Part shown: piece by piece, positions 18,430 to 26,435 of the stretch
Numbering within the stretch: position 1 is the first letter of the stretch
Layout of the letters: the number at the start of each line of letters is the position of its first letter
DNA from: Microcoleus sp. bin48.metabat.b7b8b9.023
Lineage (GTDB): Bacteria; Cyanobacteriota; Cyanobacteriia; Cyanobacteriales; Microcoleaceae
Reading direction: 5' to 3'
Assembly (NCBI RefSeq): GCF_013299185.1
Contig: NZ_JAAFKG010000009.1
Location: 62,001-126,000, forward strand
Length of the DNA: 64,000 nucleotides
Program-made: the position numbers and the translations under genes
Notes under the pieces: model-generated
The model's input: the letters and a program-made list of their open reading frames with translations, nothing else
What the model was told of the DNA's origin: nothing
The model's database searches: none

Positions 18430-18570
18430 TCATGTCCTAATATAAGCAAGGTCGTTTTTTTTGAAGAGCAAGAAATCGCTGTCGGTGCGGTTGGGCTCGA
18501 TCTCAATTGAAAAAGGCGGATCGATCGCCATTACATCGCCGTTTTTATAGGTTGTGGAGCCGGAAGTCAT
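18430..18570 (-). CDS. Possible small ORF, 46 residues
   Basis: The minus strand encodes MTSGSTTYKNGDVMAIDPPF, then SIEIEPNRTDSDFLLFKKND and a short end. The composition is protein-like, but no ribosome binding site or relative is known to me. It may be a remnant of a larger gene. The rest of the 650-base gap before 18656 holds only the hairpins listed separately. Confidence 0.25.
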   Translation of the reverse strand: MTSGSTTYKNGDVMAIDPPFSIEIEPNRTDSDFLLFKKNDLAYIRT

Positions 18571-18655
18571 CAAAAAATCGGATTTTTGTCAAAAGTATTT
18601 TCGAGAAGGTCGATCGCACGTTACAATATGTTAAGAGCCGGCACCGCCTTTTGCA

Positions 18656-20068
18656 ATGAATCCAGAATCAACTCTCGCCAGACTACAAGCTACACTTCCC
18701 GACGGAAAACTGCCTTCTAGCTACGGGGTATACTTCAAAAACACCCTAGTAGCCCTGTGTCACGCCCTAGAAGACCACATCTTGCAAACCAGCAGCGGGG
18801 ACGATCTCGCACTCAAACCGCTGGTTTTGGTGACGTTTCAGCAGGGAAAATGGTATTTGCAAGAAGCCGATCGCTACTTCGATATTGCTAAGGCTTCTCG
18901 ACAAGTTGTCATCGGTGCAGTAGCCGACAGCGGTTTCGCTACCCACAAAACCGGTCAACTAGAAAATGTATCTTTAATAGAACTCGATGAGCTCGACCCG
19001 ATAATTCAAGAATGGAATTTAATCATCCTCGCCCCCACATACAAAGCAATGGTGCTTTGTCGCGAACTTACGGCCCAGGAATACTTGCCAGAGGGCAAGC
19101 CAGAAGTCGATACAGAGCGAAAATTCTACGGTTTGTGGTCTTTTGACCAATCATTAGTGTCAGCGTCAGCAGAAATTTTTATAGAACAAACACGACATTA
19201 TAATTCCTCCCTAGCCGACAGTTTGCTAGAAATTCATCACGAAATTCTTGCCACCAAAGGCCCGCCCCTAGCAGACATTAGCGGCGTAGTATCCCGCATC
19301 GTTACTTACCTGCAAAGTTCTCAGCAGCAAATGGTGGCAATTAACCGCCAAACCCGCGATTTGTGGGAACTCGAAGGTCAAGCTTTGCGCGTCAGCCGCA
19401 ATTTGAACGCCAACAAACTGCAAGCTTTTCTGCGGATGGCCCAGCGCGTAGACGAACGCGACACCTCAAATCCCACAGCGTCTTTGCAGGTGGCGGCTTT
19501 GTCGGAAACTTTGGGTCAATTGTTGGATTTGCCGGCTTTGCAACTGCGAAGGCTGCGGCTGGCGGGATTGCTGTTTCGAGTCGGCTTAGTTTCCGCCCCG
19601 AATGAGGTATTCGATCGCACTTCCGATAAATTCGACGAAGGAACTCTGTCATTCTGGCGCGATCGCAGTTTCATCGGTTCCCAACTCCTGCAAGCAATGC
19701 CGGAACTATCACCAGTCGCCGAAATTGTCAAGCACAAACTCGAAAATTGGGACGGCAGCGGCAGGCCTGAGGGTTTGCGAGGCGAAGATATACCAATTGC
19801 TTCGCGGATTGTGGGGTTAGTCGCTTGTTTTCAAGATTTGACTCAACCGCGGGGCGATCGTCCGGCTTTGAGCTTGACAGAAGCTTTGGAAAGGTGCCGG
19901 GAACTGTCGGGCACTCGGTTCGATCCGGCTTTGGTGGAAACTCTCGGGAATGTCGTCAGACTCGCAGATATGGGTTTGATGGAGTTACCCACCCGCCCCA
20001 CCCAACTGCCTAATATCTGGTTGGAGGATTTGGGCGATCGCACGATCGCGGCAACTCCGGCATTGTAA
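18656..20068 (+). CDS. DICT sensory domain protein with degenerate HD-GYP domain
   Basis: A 470-residue cytoplasmic protein. The N-terminal half (about 25-190) looks like a DICT domain, a sensory module found with cyclic-di-GMP and two-component proteins in cyanobacteria (FKNTLVALCHALEDHILQ, then RQVVIGAVADSGFA). The C-terminal part (about 275-455) follows HD-GYP phosphodiesterases: KHKLENWDGSGRPEGLRGED with IPIASRIVGLVACFQDLT. The catalytic HD is missing: where HDIGK is expected the sequence reads GLLFRVGLVSAP, and the HH of the GYP region is KH. It is therefore probably a signalling scaffold without phosphodiesterase activity. Confidence 0.8.
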   Translation: MNPESTLARLQATLPDGKLPSSYGVYFKNTLVALCHALEDHILQTSSGDDLALKPLVLVTFQQGKWYLQEADRYFDIAKASRQVVIGAVADSGFATHKTGQLENVSLIELDELDPIIQEWNLIILAPTYKAMVLCRELTAQEYLPEGKPEVDTERKFYGLWSFDQSLVSASAEIFIEQTRHYNSSLADSLLEIHHEILATKGPPLADISGVVSRIVTYLQSSQQQMVAINRQTRDLWELEGQALRVSRNLNANKLQAFLRMAQRVDERDTSNPTASLQVAALSETLGQLLDLPALQLRRLRLAGLLFRVGLVSAPNEVFDRTSDKFDEGTLSFWRDRSFIGSQLLQAMPELSPVAEIVKHKLENWDGSGRPEGLRGEDIPIASRIVGLVACFQDLTQPRGDRPALSLTEALERCRELSGTRFDPALVETLGNVVRLADMGLMELPTRPTQLPNIWLEDLGDRTIAATPAL

Positions 20069-20079
20069 TCGGCCAAACA

Positions 20080-20168
20080 GGGCATAGGGCATGGGGCATA
20101 GGGCATTGGTAGCTTCATCCTTCTTCCTTCATCCTTCTTCCTTCATTTAACTAATGACCAATGACTAA
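20080..20168. repeat. GGGCATA heptamers and CTTCCTTCAT repeats
   Basis: GGGCATAGGGCATGGGGCAT repeats, then CATCCTTCTTC repeats, then ACTAATGACCAATGACTAA. The last heptamer supplies the ATG start codon of the pentapeptide-repeat gene. Confidence 0.85.
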
Positions 20169-20754
20169 CGACCTCGAAGCCATACGCCAAGGCAAAATTC
20201 ATATATTGGCCGGCATAGATTTAGCCGGCGCAAACTTAGCGGGAGCCGATCTCGCCGGTGCCGACTTATCTCAAGCCAACTTAACAGGAGCTAACCTCGC
20301 CGGTGCTAACTTGCAGCGGGCGGTGCTGCGAGCAAACCTCCGCGGCGCAGACTTGAGCGGTGCTGACTTGCGCGGGGCAGATTTTCGGAATGCTGACTTG
20401 CGCGGTGCTTCCTTTGCTAATGCTTTGGTGCGCGATGCAAGTTTTGGGGGTGCTTTTTTGACGGCGGCCTCGATCGGCAATTTGGATTTGACCGGTGTCG
20501 ATTTGCGGGGAGCCGATTTGCGGGGTGCTAATTTGGCTCGCGCCATCTTGCAGCAGGCAGATTTGAGCAATGCCAATTTGTCCGGCGCAGACTTGTCGGG
20601 AGCTGATTTAGAAGAAGCTATCCTGAATGGAGCCGTACTGCGCGGTGCTAACCTGACGGGGGCTAATTTGCTCTGTGCGGCGATCGAACATACCGTCTGG
20701 GATGGAGCTTTGCTCGATCGCGCTTGTCTCCAAGGCACGCCCCTGAGTCCTTAA
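20161..20754 (+). CDS. Pentapeptide-repeat protein
   Basis: A 197-residue protein made almost entirely of A(D/N)Lxx pentapeptides (for example ADLSGADLRGADFRNADLRG), which fold as a right-handed quadrilateral beta-helix. A short N-terminal helix (TNDLEAIRQGKIHILAGIDL) precedes the repeats, and one interruption (LTAASIGNLDLTGVDL) lies near residues 100-115. Proteins of this kind are abundant in cyanobacteria, and most have no known role. There is no signal peptide. The start codon is formed by a heptamer repeat, with no Shine-Dalgarno sequence. It follows the DICT gene by 92 bases and may be co-transcribed with it. Confidence 0.93.
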   Translation: MTNDLEAIRQGKIHILAGIDLAGANLAGADLAGADLSQANLTGANLAGANLQRAVLRANLRGADLSGADLRGADFRNADLRGASFANALVRDASFGGAFLTAASIGNLDLTGVDLRGADLRGANLARAILQQADLSNANLSGADLSGADLEEAILNGAVLRGANLTGANLLCAAIEHTVWDGALLDRACLQGTPLSP

Positions 20755-20827
20755 ATTTCCAAAATGTTACTTTCAAGGCAGACAAAAAACAACTTCTGCT
20801 TATAAAGTGAATAAGCACAAGCTATTT

Positions 20828-20855
20828 TAACATTTCTTAATGAGAGGTTATAATA
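20828..20855 (+). promoter_or_regulatory. Sigma-70-type promoter for the DUF2993 gene
   Basis: TTAACA at 20828-20833 and TATAAT at 20850-20855 are 16 bases apart, the best -35/-10 pair noticed in the window. It lies 26 bases before the start codon at 20882, giving a very short leader. Confidence 0.55.
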
Positions 20856-20881
20856 GCTACTGTAGATGAGCAAACGAATAA

Positions 20882-21637
20882 ATGGTAGCAGCTTTGTTTA
20901 GCGGTACATCCTTTCAAGGTCAAAGTGGCGATCGCCTTGTCAGCAAAGTAGCAGGAGCTGCGATCGCAGCCTTATTCAAACGTTCTGAAAAGGCAGAAGC
21001 CAACATCCGAGTCGAACCTGTGGCCAAACTCTTGCAGGGAAGCATCGACGGTTTCGACTTCGTTGGCAAAGGTATGTTGATGTATAACGGCCTCCGCATA
21101 GAAGTGATGGAACTCTACTTGCAAGCACTCTCCATTGATTTTGGGGCGATTTTTGCAGGTCAAGTCAAATTGCGGCAGCCTACCCAGGCAAATATGCGAG
21201 TAGTATTAAGCCGATCGGATTTAACCACCTCATTCAATACACCTTTTGTAGTTGAAAAACTCCAAAAGCTGAAATACCAAGAGCAATCTCTGTACTTTCA
21301 AAACACTGAAGTCAGCTTCGGAACAGACAAATCAATTCGGCTTCAGTCCGACATTACGATCGGCCAGAACAGCGAACCAGTCAAAATAGATATTACAGCT
21401 CAATTGCAAGTAGAAGACCGGCGCAAAATCCAATTTGTCAGCGTTACTTACGGCGGTGACGGGCAAGCAGTAGACTTGGCTCAAGCTATAATTGCCCACG
21501 TAAATAACTTGCTAGACTTAGACAAATTTGCCTTAGAGGGCACTCAACTGCGAGTAGATCGCTGTCGAGTTCAAAACGACGAACTGGTTTTTTACGGTTG
21601 GGCTGGCATCGAACAGTTTCCCAAAGGAAAGCGCTAA
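20882..21637 (+). CDS. DUF2993 (LmeA-like) lipid-binding domain protein
   Basis: A 251-residue protein of the DUF2993 family, widespread in cyanobacteria and related to LmeA phospholipid-binding proteins with a tubular lipid-binding fold. Family landmarks are VEPVAKLLQGSIDGFDFVGK, the GLRIEVMELYLQALSIDFGA segment, LRQPTQANMRVVLSRSDLT and the terminal VDRCRVQNDELVFYGWAGI. No signal peptide is visible, so it may act at the cytoplasmic face of the membrane. A promoter upstream and a terminator downstream suggest a single-gene transcript. Confidence 0.88.
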   Translation: MVAALFSGTSFQGQSGDRLVSKVAGAAIAALFKRSEKAEANIRVEPVAKLLQGSIDGFDFVGKGMLMYNGLRIEVMELYLQALSIDFGAIFAGQVKLRQPTQANMRVVLSRSDLTTSFNTPFVVEKLQKLKYQEQSLYFQNTEVSFGTDKSIRLQSDITIGQNSEPVKIDITAQLQVEDRRKIQFVSVTYGGDGQAVDLAQAIIAHVNNLLDLDKFALEGTQLRVDRCRVQNDELVFYGWAGIEQFPKGKR

Positions 21638-21694
21638 GCCTCAGCGTGCTGAGCTTGGCCGACAAATCAGATTAGCTGGAAAAATTTTATAGCT

Positions 21695-21730
21695 TAGCAA
21701 AACTACCCGCCCCGGCGGGTTTTGCTATTT
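21695..21730 (+). terminator. Rho-independent terminator of the DUF2993 gene
   Basis: CCCGC, CCCG loop, GCGGG, extended by AGCAAAAC and GTTTTGCT on the outside, with TTTTGCTATTTT following. It starts about 57 bases after the stop codon. Confidence 0.8.
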
Positions 21731-21769
21731 TAGCCACAGTTTTTCAGCTCTGGTGTTGCTAGCTTCATT

Positions 21770-21920
21770 CAGTTGACAGTTGACAGTTGACAGTTGACAG
21801 TTGATAGTTGACCGCTTGAGGGCAACCTCTACCCTCAAGTCCGAGGATGGAAGTAATGAACCGTCTGATTTTAATTTCTACGCCAAACAAGCGAGGCTTT
21901 CAACCAATTATTTCTGGTAA
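21770..21920 (+). repeat. TTGACAG heptamers followed by dispersed intergenic element, copy B
   Basis: Five TTGACAG/TTGATAG heptamers are followed by TTGACCGCTTGAGGGCAACC and, from 21838, by AGTCCGAGGATGGAAGTAAT, TCTGATTTTAATTTCT and GGCTTTCAACCAATTATTTC. TTGAGGG and CCCTCAA form a seven-base stem. The same composite occurs at 53690-53833. The remaining gap up to 22290 contains a degenerate AGAAACCGGGTTT element near 22163-22235 and no gene. Confidence 0.65.
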
Positions 21921-22289
21921 AGTCTCTCTGTATTCCGGCGTATTTCCAGAACTAAGCTTTAAGGGATTTAATTTGTCAGCAATTGCTGACTTAAATACTT
22001 TTGAGTGAGAATTGATAGCGCGCCATCAAGCTTCAATTTAAGTGCAATAAAGTACCTGTGCAAAGTCGCTTATTCCCTGGGATTCTAACTCTCGCCTCAA
22101 AATCAGCACTCAGGTTGAGGCGATCGCCCAAATAGTCTTGATAAAGTTAGAGTATCTTGGAGACAGAAACCGGGTTTAAGGGACAAAATTATCTGGTGAG
22201 GGGCGATCGCGAAGATCGAAGAACCCGGTAAATGAGAGTCACAACGACGCAAGTCCTATTAAAAAATAAATAACCCATAAAGAGGAAAA

Positions 22290-22580
22290 ATGCTTGGATT
22301 TTATTTATTTGGTCTCTACCTCGCAGTCTTGTCCGTATTTGCCGGGCCCAGCCGCCGCAGCCAGGAGAAATGGTGGGTAGAAATCATCACAGATTTCCCC
22401 TACTGTACCTACTATTTTGGCCCCTTCGACACCGACAAAGAAGCCTCCAGCAATACTCCAGGCTACATCGAAGACTTGGAAAGCGAGGGAGCCAAAAGAC
22501 TTAGCATCCGCATCAAACGATGCCATCCTTCGGATCTCACCATCTGCGAAAGTGAATTCTCAGAGGGTATTGCTGCTTAA
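22290..22580 (+). CDS. DUF1816 protein (copy 1)
   Basis: A 96-residue protein with a short hydrophobic N-terminus (GFYLFGLYLAVLSVFAG) and a DUF1816 domain: WWVEIITDFPYCTYYFGPFD, then GYIEDLESEGAKRLSIRIKR and CHPSDLTI. DUF1816 is a cyanobacterial family of small proteins, some associated with phycobilisome-type linker domains; the molecular role is unknown to me. The start has AGAGGAAAA upstream. A paralogue follows about 800 bases downstream, separated by a cluster of palindromes. Confidence 0.85.
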   Translation: MLGFYLFGLYLAVLSVFAGPSRRSQEKWWVEIITDFPYCTYYFGPFDTDKEASSNTPGYIEDLESEGAKRLSIRIKRCHPSDLTICESEFSEGIAA

Positions 22581-22603
22581 TAATTTTGATAGTTCAGACT
22601 GCC

Positions 22604-22670
22604 GAAACCGGGTTTTTTGACTTAAATACTCCCTCTATCGTGAGAAGTATCGGTTAAAAACCCCGGTTTC
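22604..22670. repeat. GAAACCGGG inverted repeat (family 3)
   Basis: GAAACCGGGTTTTTTGACTT and GTTAAAAACCCCGGTTTC are imperfect complements bounding a 67-base segment. The GAAACCGGGTTTC core is the same as in the large tandem array at 46811-47403. Confidence 0.7.
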
Positions 22671-22723
22671 TGCGCGTCAATAGTTCGTCCTATCAAATCC
22701 GATAGATGACGATAACAAAAACG

Positions 22724-23004
22724 GTTTGTAGTGCGGACTTAAGTCCGCAACTAGAGAGCGGACTCAAGTCCGCGCTACGAACAAAACTGCGGTTCGTAGT
22801 GCGGACTTAAGTCCGCAGCCAGAGAGCCGACTCAAGTCGGCGCTACGAACAAAACTATAACAAAAACGGTTCGTAGTGCGGACTTAAGTCCGCAGCCAGA
22901 GAGCCGACTCAAGTCGGCGCTACGAACAAAACTATAACAAAAACGGTTCGTAGTGCGGACTTAAGTCCGCAGCCAGAGAGCGGACTCAAGTCCGCGCTAC
23001 GAAC
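22724..23004. repeat. Four tandem copies of palindrome family 1
   Basis: Copies lie at 22724-22782, 22792-22850, 22869-22927 and 22946-23004; the last three are spaced exactly 77 bases apart. The outer stem is GTTCGTAGTGC/GCGCTACGAAC. Each half contains its own hairpin, GCGGACTTAAGTCCGC on the left. On the right, copies 1 and 4 read GCGGACTCAAGTCCGC while copies 2 and 3 read GCCGACTCAAGTCGGC, a paired change that keeps the stem. Nothing else was recognised up to 23340. Confidence 0.93.
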
Positions 23005-23374
23005 AAAACTGTACAGATATCCGTTCAGTTTGAGTTTTCAATTATCCAAAAAGAGAAATATAAATCGGAAGAAGGAAGGCGAAATCTTCCACAACGGTTT
23101 CAGCAATTAAAAACTTTCTCATCGTCGGGCGTGGCTGCCATAACTCAAGCCTCAACAATAAAAATAAGCATCATTTTATTCTAGTTGTTGCTTTGCGGAT
23201 TTTTTGGTAGATGTCATTAAAACTCAGCCTTTTCTCCACCAAAATGCTGATGCTGACCAGCATGAACTCTCAACAATTACGGCCGTTAAATCAGCACTGA
23301 GGATGAGTCGATCGAGCTATTCGTCCTGCTAACTTAAGGACAGTAAAAACTACTTGACTGCGGGGACACCTACT

Positions 23375-23647
23375 ATGTTTGGACTTTATATATTCGGTAT
23401 GTACGTCGCTGCTTTCTGGATACTCACTCAACCGATTGGTGGCAGTAGAAGTCGCGAGTGGTGGGTAGAAGTTGACACAGATTCACCCAAACGCACCTAT
23501 TACTTTGGCCCTTACGAAAGCAAGGATGAAGCTTCTAATAGTACCAACGGCTACATCAAAGATTTGGAGAAGAAAGGAGCTAAAAAAATTAGCATTAACA
23601 TCAAGCAAGGTCGCCAACCCAGTCAGCTAACAGCTACTGATGAGTAA
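23375..23647 (+). CDS. DUF1816 protein (copy 2)
   Basis: A 90-residue paralogue of the gene at 22290. WWVEVDTDSPKRTYYFGPYE, then GYIKDLEKKGAKKISINIKQ, aligns without gaps to copy 1. I start it at ATG 23375 because MFGLYIFGMYVAAFW then matches the MLGFYLFGLYLAVL start of copy 1; the frame is open upstream to a TTG at 23354. The C-terminus differs: copy 1 keeps KRCHPSDLTICE, copy 2 has KQGRQPSQLT. A MITE-like element abuts its stop codon. Confidence 0.83.
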   Translation: MFGLYIFGMYVAAFWILTQPIGGSRSREWWVEVDTDSPKRTYYFGPYESKDEASNSTNGYIKDLEKKGAKKISINIKQGRQPSQLTATDE

Positions 23648-23778
23648 TATAGCAATCCTAAATGATTCATCAATATTTGTAGGGGTAGTGTCCCCGTGCC
23701 TACCCCCTATCTATCGGGGCAACCTGGCTCTTAAAGAACCCCTACAAGAATTATAAAAATGATGCAAGGATTGCTATA
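23648..23778. mobile_element. MITE-like element with TATAGCAATCCT ends
   Basis: TATAGCAATCCT at 23648-23659 and AGGATTGCTATA at 23767-23778 are perfect complements bounding 131 bases. The inside carries a TGTAGGGGTAGTGTCCCCGT segment also seen near 2592. The TA at both tips fits the TA target of IS630/Tc1-type elements. The left end begins at the base after the stop codon of the DUF1816 gene. Confidence 0.65.
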
Positions 23779-23799
23779 TCATTTTTTCAAAATCGTGCA

Positions 23800-24117
23800 A
23801 CGCCGTAATCGAGCGGGTGTGGCTCCCTTCTTCAATCTCTGGCATTTCAACTACAATCTAATAGCGACGCACTTTACACATTGGGTGGACTAAACAACCC
23901 GGATTTTCAGTCTGCCCAACAATTTTCTTATAGCAACCTATTTTCTAACGGTCTAATATAGAGTTAGGTGTCACGGGTCAATTCGTAGAGTGCGCCGCCA
24001 TTCTTAAATCTTTGGCATTTCATCTAGAATCTAATAGCGACGCACCTTACACATTGGGTGAACGAAACAAACCCAACAAATTTCTTGTAGCAACCTTTTT
24101 TCTAAACGGTATTAGCC
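23800..24117. repeat. Direct duplication of a 173-base segment
   Basis: GGCATTTCAACTACAATCTA then ATAGCGACGCACTTTACACA (from 23841) recurs from 24014 as GGCATTTCATCTAGAATCTA then ATAGCGACGCACCTTACACA, offset 173. Both copies continue through ATTGGGTG and a TTTCTTGTAGCAACC-type end. No open frame is shared. Confidence 0.75.
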
Positions 24118-24150
24118 GATCGCACCAGTGGTTGCTTCTGAGAATTAAGA

Positions 24151-25167
24151 TTAAAGTGCCATCTGGTTTAAAGTGCTGCGGGGATTAAAAGTGCGATCGG
24201 CCTTGATTTTTTCGTAGCATTCGCGTTCTACAGCACTCAGTTCTTTCGGCGGGACGATCGCAATTTTGACCAACAAATCCGTGCGTTCGTCTTTCTTCGG
24301 TTTCGGCCATCCCTTCCCGCGCAACCGCAAAGACTGACCCGATCGCATTCCTGCGGGAAATTTTACAGTTATCATACCTTCAGGCGCGAGCACTTCAATA
24401 GAAGCTCCCAAAACCGCTTCATCTGGAGTTATCGGCACTTCGCAGACCAAATTATCTCCCTCAAACTGAAAGAAAGGGTGAGGCAAAACTTCTAACTTTA
24501 GGTACAAATCTCCCTGCTGCTTCGTGTACGGGTCAATTTGACCTTTGCCTTTGACTCGAATTTTGCTGCCGGTTTTCACTCCCGCAGGTATTGAAACTTC
24601 ACCAGTAGCGACTCGCTTGGAAGTTCCCCGAAATGCTTCCCCCAGAGTCAGCGAAATTGTCACCTCAGTGTCGCGAGTACCTCCGGCGCTGCGGTTATCG
24701 TAGCCAGCGAAATCTTCAAATCCGCCAAAACCAGTAGGCCCGCCGGTGCCGGTGCGCTGGCTGCTGTAATTCCACTTGCTGCTGCGGCTGCTACTACTAC
24801 CTCCACTGCTAGCTGCGCGCCCCAGCAAGGCATTAATAAATTCGTCAAAACTGCCGTACTGGCTGAAGTCAACGCCACCAAAGTCTACATTCGTAGCGCC
24901 TGAGCCCGGCCATCCGCTGGGAGTTGCCGCCGCTTGCTTCCAGTATTGACCGTATTGGTCGTATTTTTTGCGTTTTTCTGGATCTGAAAGCACTTCGTAA
25001 GCTTCGTTTACTTCTTTAAAACGAGCTTCGGCTTCTTTGTTCCCGGGATTCATATCCGGGTGATATTTCCGGGCTAGTTTGCGAAAAGTTTTTTTAATTT
25101 CGTCAGAGCTGGCGGTTTTGTTGAGTCCCAAAATAGCGTAATAGTCTTTAAAATCTGTTGCAGCCAT
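24151..25167 (-). CDS. Type II Hsp40 co-chaperone (DnaJ/CbpA-like)
   Basis: A 338-residue DnaJ-family protein. Residues 5-72 are a J domain with the HPD tripeptide in [19 protein letters not shown], which stimulates Hsp70 ATPase. A Gly/Ser-rich linker follows (about 75-160). Two beta-sandwich substrate-binding domains follow (about 165-330), with [20 protein letters not shown] and [20 protein letters not shown]. The CxxCxGxG zinc-finger region of DnaJ is absent, so it is a type II (CbpA-like) protein. It stands alone, with heptamer repeats upstream. Confidence 0.95.
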   Translation of the reverse strand: MAATDFKDYYAILGLNKTASSDEIKKTFRKLARKYHPDMNPGNKEAEARFKEVNEAYEVLSDPEKRKKYDQYGQYWKQAAATPSGWPGSGATNVDFGGVDFSQYGSFDEFINALLGRAASSGGSSSSRSSKWNYSSQRTGTGGPTGFGGFEDFAGYDNRSAGGTRDTEVTISLTLGEAFRGTSKRVATGEVSIPAGVKTGSKIRVKGKGQIDPYTKQQGDLYLKLEVLPHPFFQFEGDNLVCEVPITPDEAVLGASIEVLAPEGMITVKFPAGMRSGQSLRLRGKGWPKPKKDERTDLLVKIAIVPPKELSAVERECYEKIKADRTFNPRSTLNQMAL

Positions 25168-26013
25168 TAAGTAATCCTCTCTTTATTAGTTATTAGTTGT
25201 TAGTTGTTACTTGTTAGTTGTTAGTTGTTACTTGTTAGTTGTTACTTGTTAGAAAGAATAAATCCCACATTAGCAGGATGGCGAATTATAGCAACCGCGC
25301 CCGACGGTGAGGACGTTCTCGCGTTGCACCTCTTCCTTCTTCCTTCTTCCTTCTTCCTTCTTCCTTTTTCCTTCTTCCTTCTTCCTTCTGTTTACCCGCT
25401 CGCGAAGTCCAAGGGCCCTCTTCCTTCTTCCTTCTTCAAATTATAGGTTATCAAAGTTTTGGACTCGATCGAGTTCGGTTGTTGCTTGCGGGACATCGCA
25501 ATTTCCGCACCCCGCTGCTGTTGGAGATTTTGAGGAGTGCTACGTCTTCGCGATTTTGGTGTGGCTGCGATAGCTGAGGCGAACCCGGGAAAGCTGCTGC
25601 GGTTGTGGGCGCGATCGCCCGTTGGGTTGACTGCCACTGGCGATCGATCTTTTTTTACCGTGCGCGGTGCGATGGCTACTTCCTTAGCTTACGCCTACGA
25701 ACTTTTCTTTCTTTAGCTTTTCGCTCAATGCAAATCCTAGCAGGTTCTCATCAGCAACTCCCGTCCAAATCTGCTACCTTAATTCTGACTCAATTCTACC
25801 ATCAAGCGTACATTAATTCAACAGCCTTTGGATATATTTTTTTCTGACACTACTGGTGCTATACTTTTTTATTTTAACACCACATCTATACCTTTAAGTC
25901 ATAAAATATAACAAAATATATCTGCTGTCTGTTAACTAGAGCACACACTTCAAAAAAAATTAAGATAAGATGGTAACTCAATAACTTATTAACGTTACGA
26001 GGGTGATAACATC
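25168..26013. other. 846-base intergenic region with repeats
   Basis: TTAGTTG/TTACTTG heptamers occupy 25187-25252 and CTTCCTT runs occupy 25328-25392 and 25418-25436. Several short frames are open here, but their codon pattern follows the repeats and I see no gene. The last 150 bases (25860-26013) are AT-rich and probably hold the promoter of the small Cys-rich protein gene. Confidence 0.6.
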
Positions 26014-26217
26014 ATGAATTATTTGCTAAGTTGGCCTTGCGGCTGCTGCGACGATTGGAAAGATAGTTCCGAAAGTTGTGTGATGCTAAGAAACGGGCAG
26101 CGCATTTGTCAGTCGTGCTACGAGCGCAAATACAAGAATCAGAAGCAATCCGCCAGACGCAGGCGATCGAACATACGCGTATCACCGCAGACCGTAACAG
26201 AGACTGTTCCTTATTAA
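26014..26217 (+). CDS. Small Cys-rich, probably zinc-binding protein
   Basis: A 67-residue protein with two cysteine clusters: CGCCDDWKDSSESC near residues 9-22 and CQSCYERKY near 32-40, a spacing that would make a small zinc ribbon. The C-terminal third is basic (SARRRRSNIR), suggesting nucleic-acid contact. The ATG has GAGGGTGA seven bases upstream, a strong ribosome binding site, which is the main reason to accept so short a gene. No family name is known to me. Confidence 0.55.
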   Translation: MNYLLSWPCGCCDDWKDSSESCVMLRNGQRICQSCYERKYKNQKQSARRRRSNIRVSPQTVTETVPY

Positions 26218-26297
26218 TGCGCCTGAGTTTGAATGAAGCCAAATATTTCGACAGCCTTGCACCAACAGTTGCAATTAATAATGAAGTAAAAAAAATC

Positions 26298-26430
26298 ATC
26301 AGTCATCAGTCATCAGTCATCAGTCATTGGTTATCTGTCACTAATTTATTTATTTATCATCAGTCACTGGCTGACAGATAACTGATTTTAACTTAAAAAA
26401 CTAATGACTGACGACTAATGACTAATGACT
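26298..26430. repeat. CATCAGT and ACTAATG heptamers
   Basis: TCATCAGTCATCAGTCATCA runs at 26298-26325 are followed by a gap and ACTAATGACTAATGACTAAT at about 26409-26435. They fill the space between the Cys-rich gene and the end of glgC. Confidence 0.85.
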
Positions 26431-26435
26431 AATAA

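Noticed and set aside
24151-25167. Classical DnaJ
   Set aside because: The four CxxCxGxG zinc-finger motifs are absent, so it is a type II Hsp40.
25225-25847. Several 70-90-codon frames between the Hsp40 and Cys-rich protein genes
   Set aside because: They translate CTTCCTT and TTAGTTG repeats into Leu/Phe/Ser tracts or lie opposite them; no coding signal was seen.
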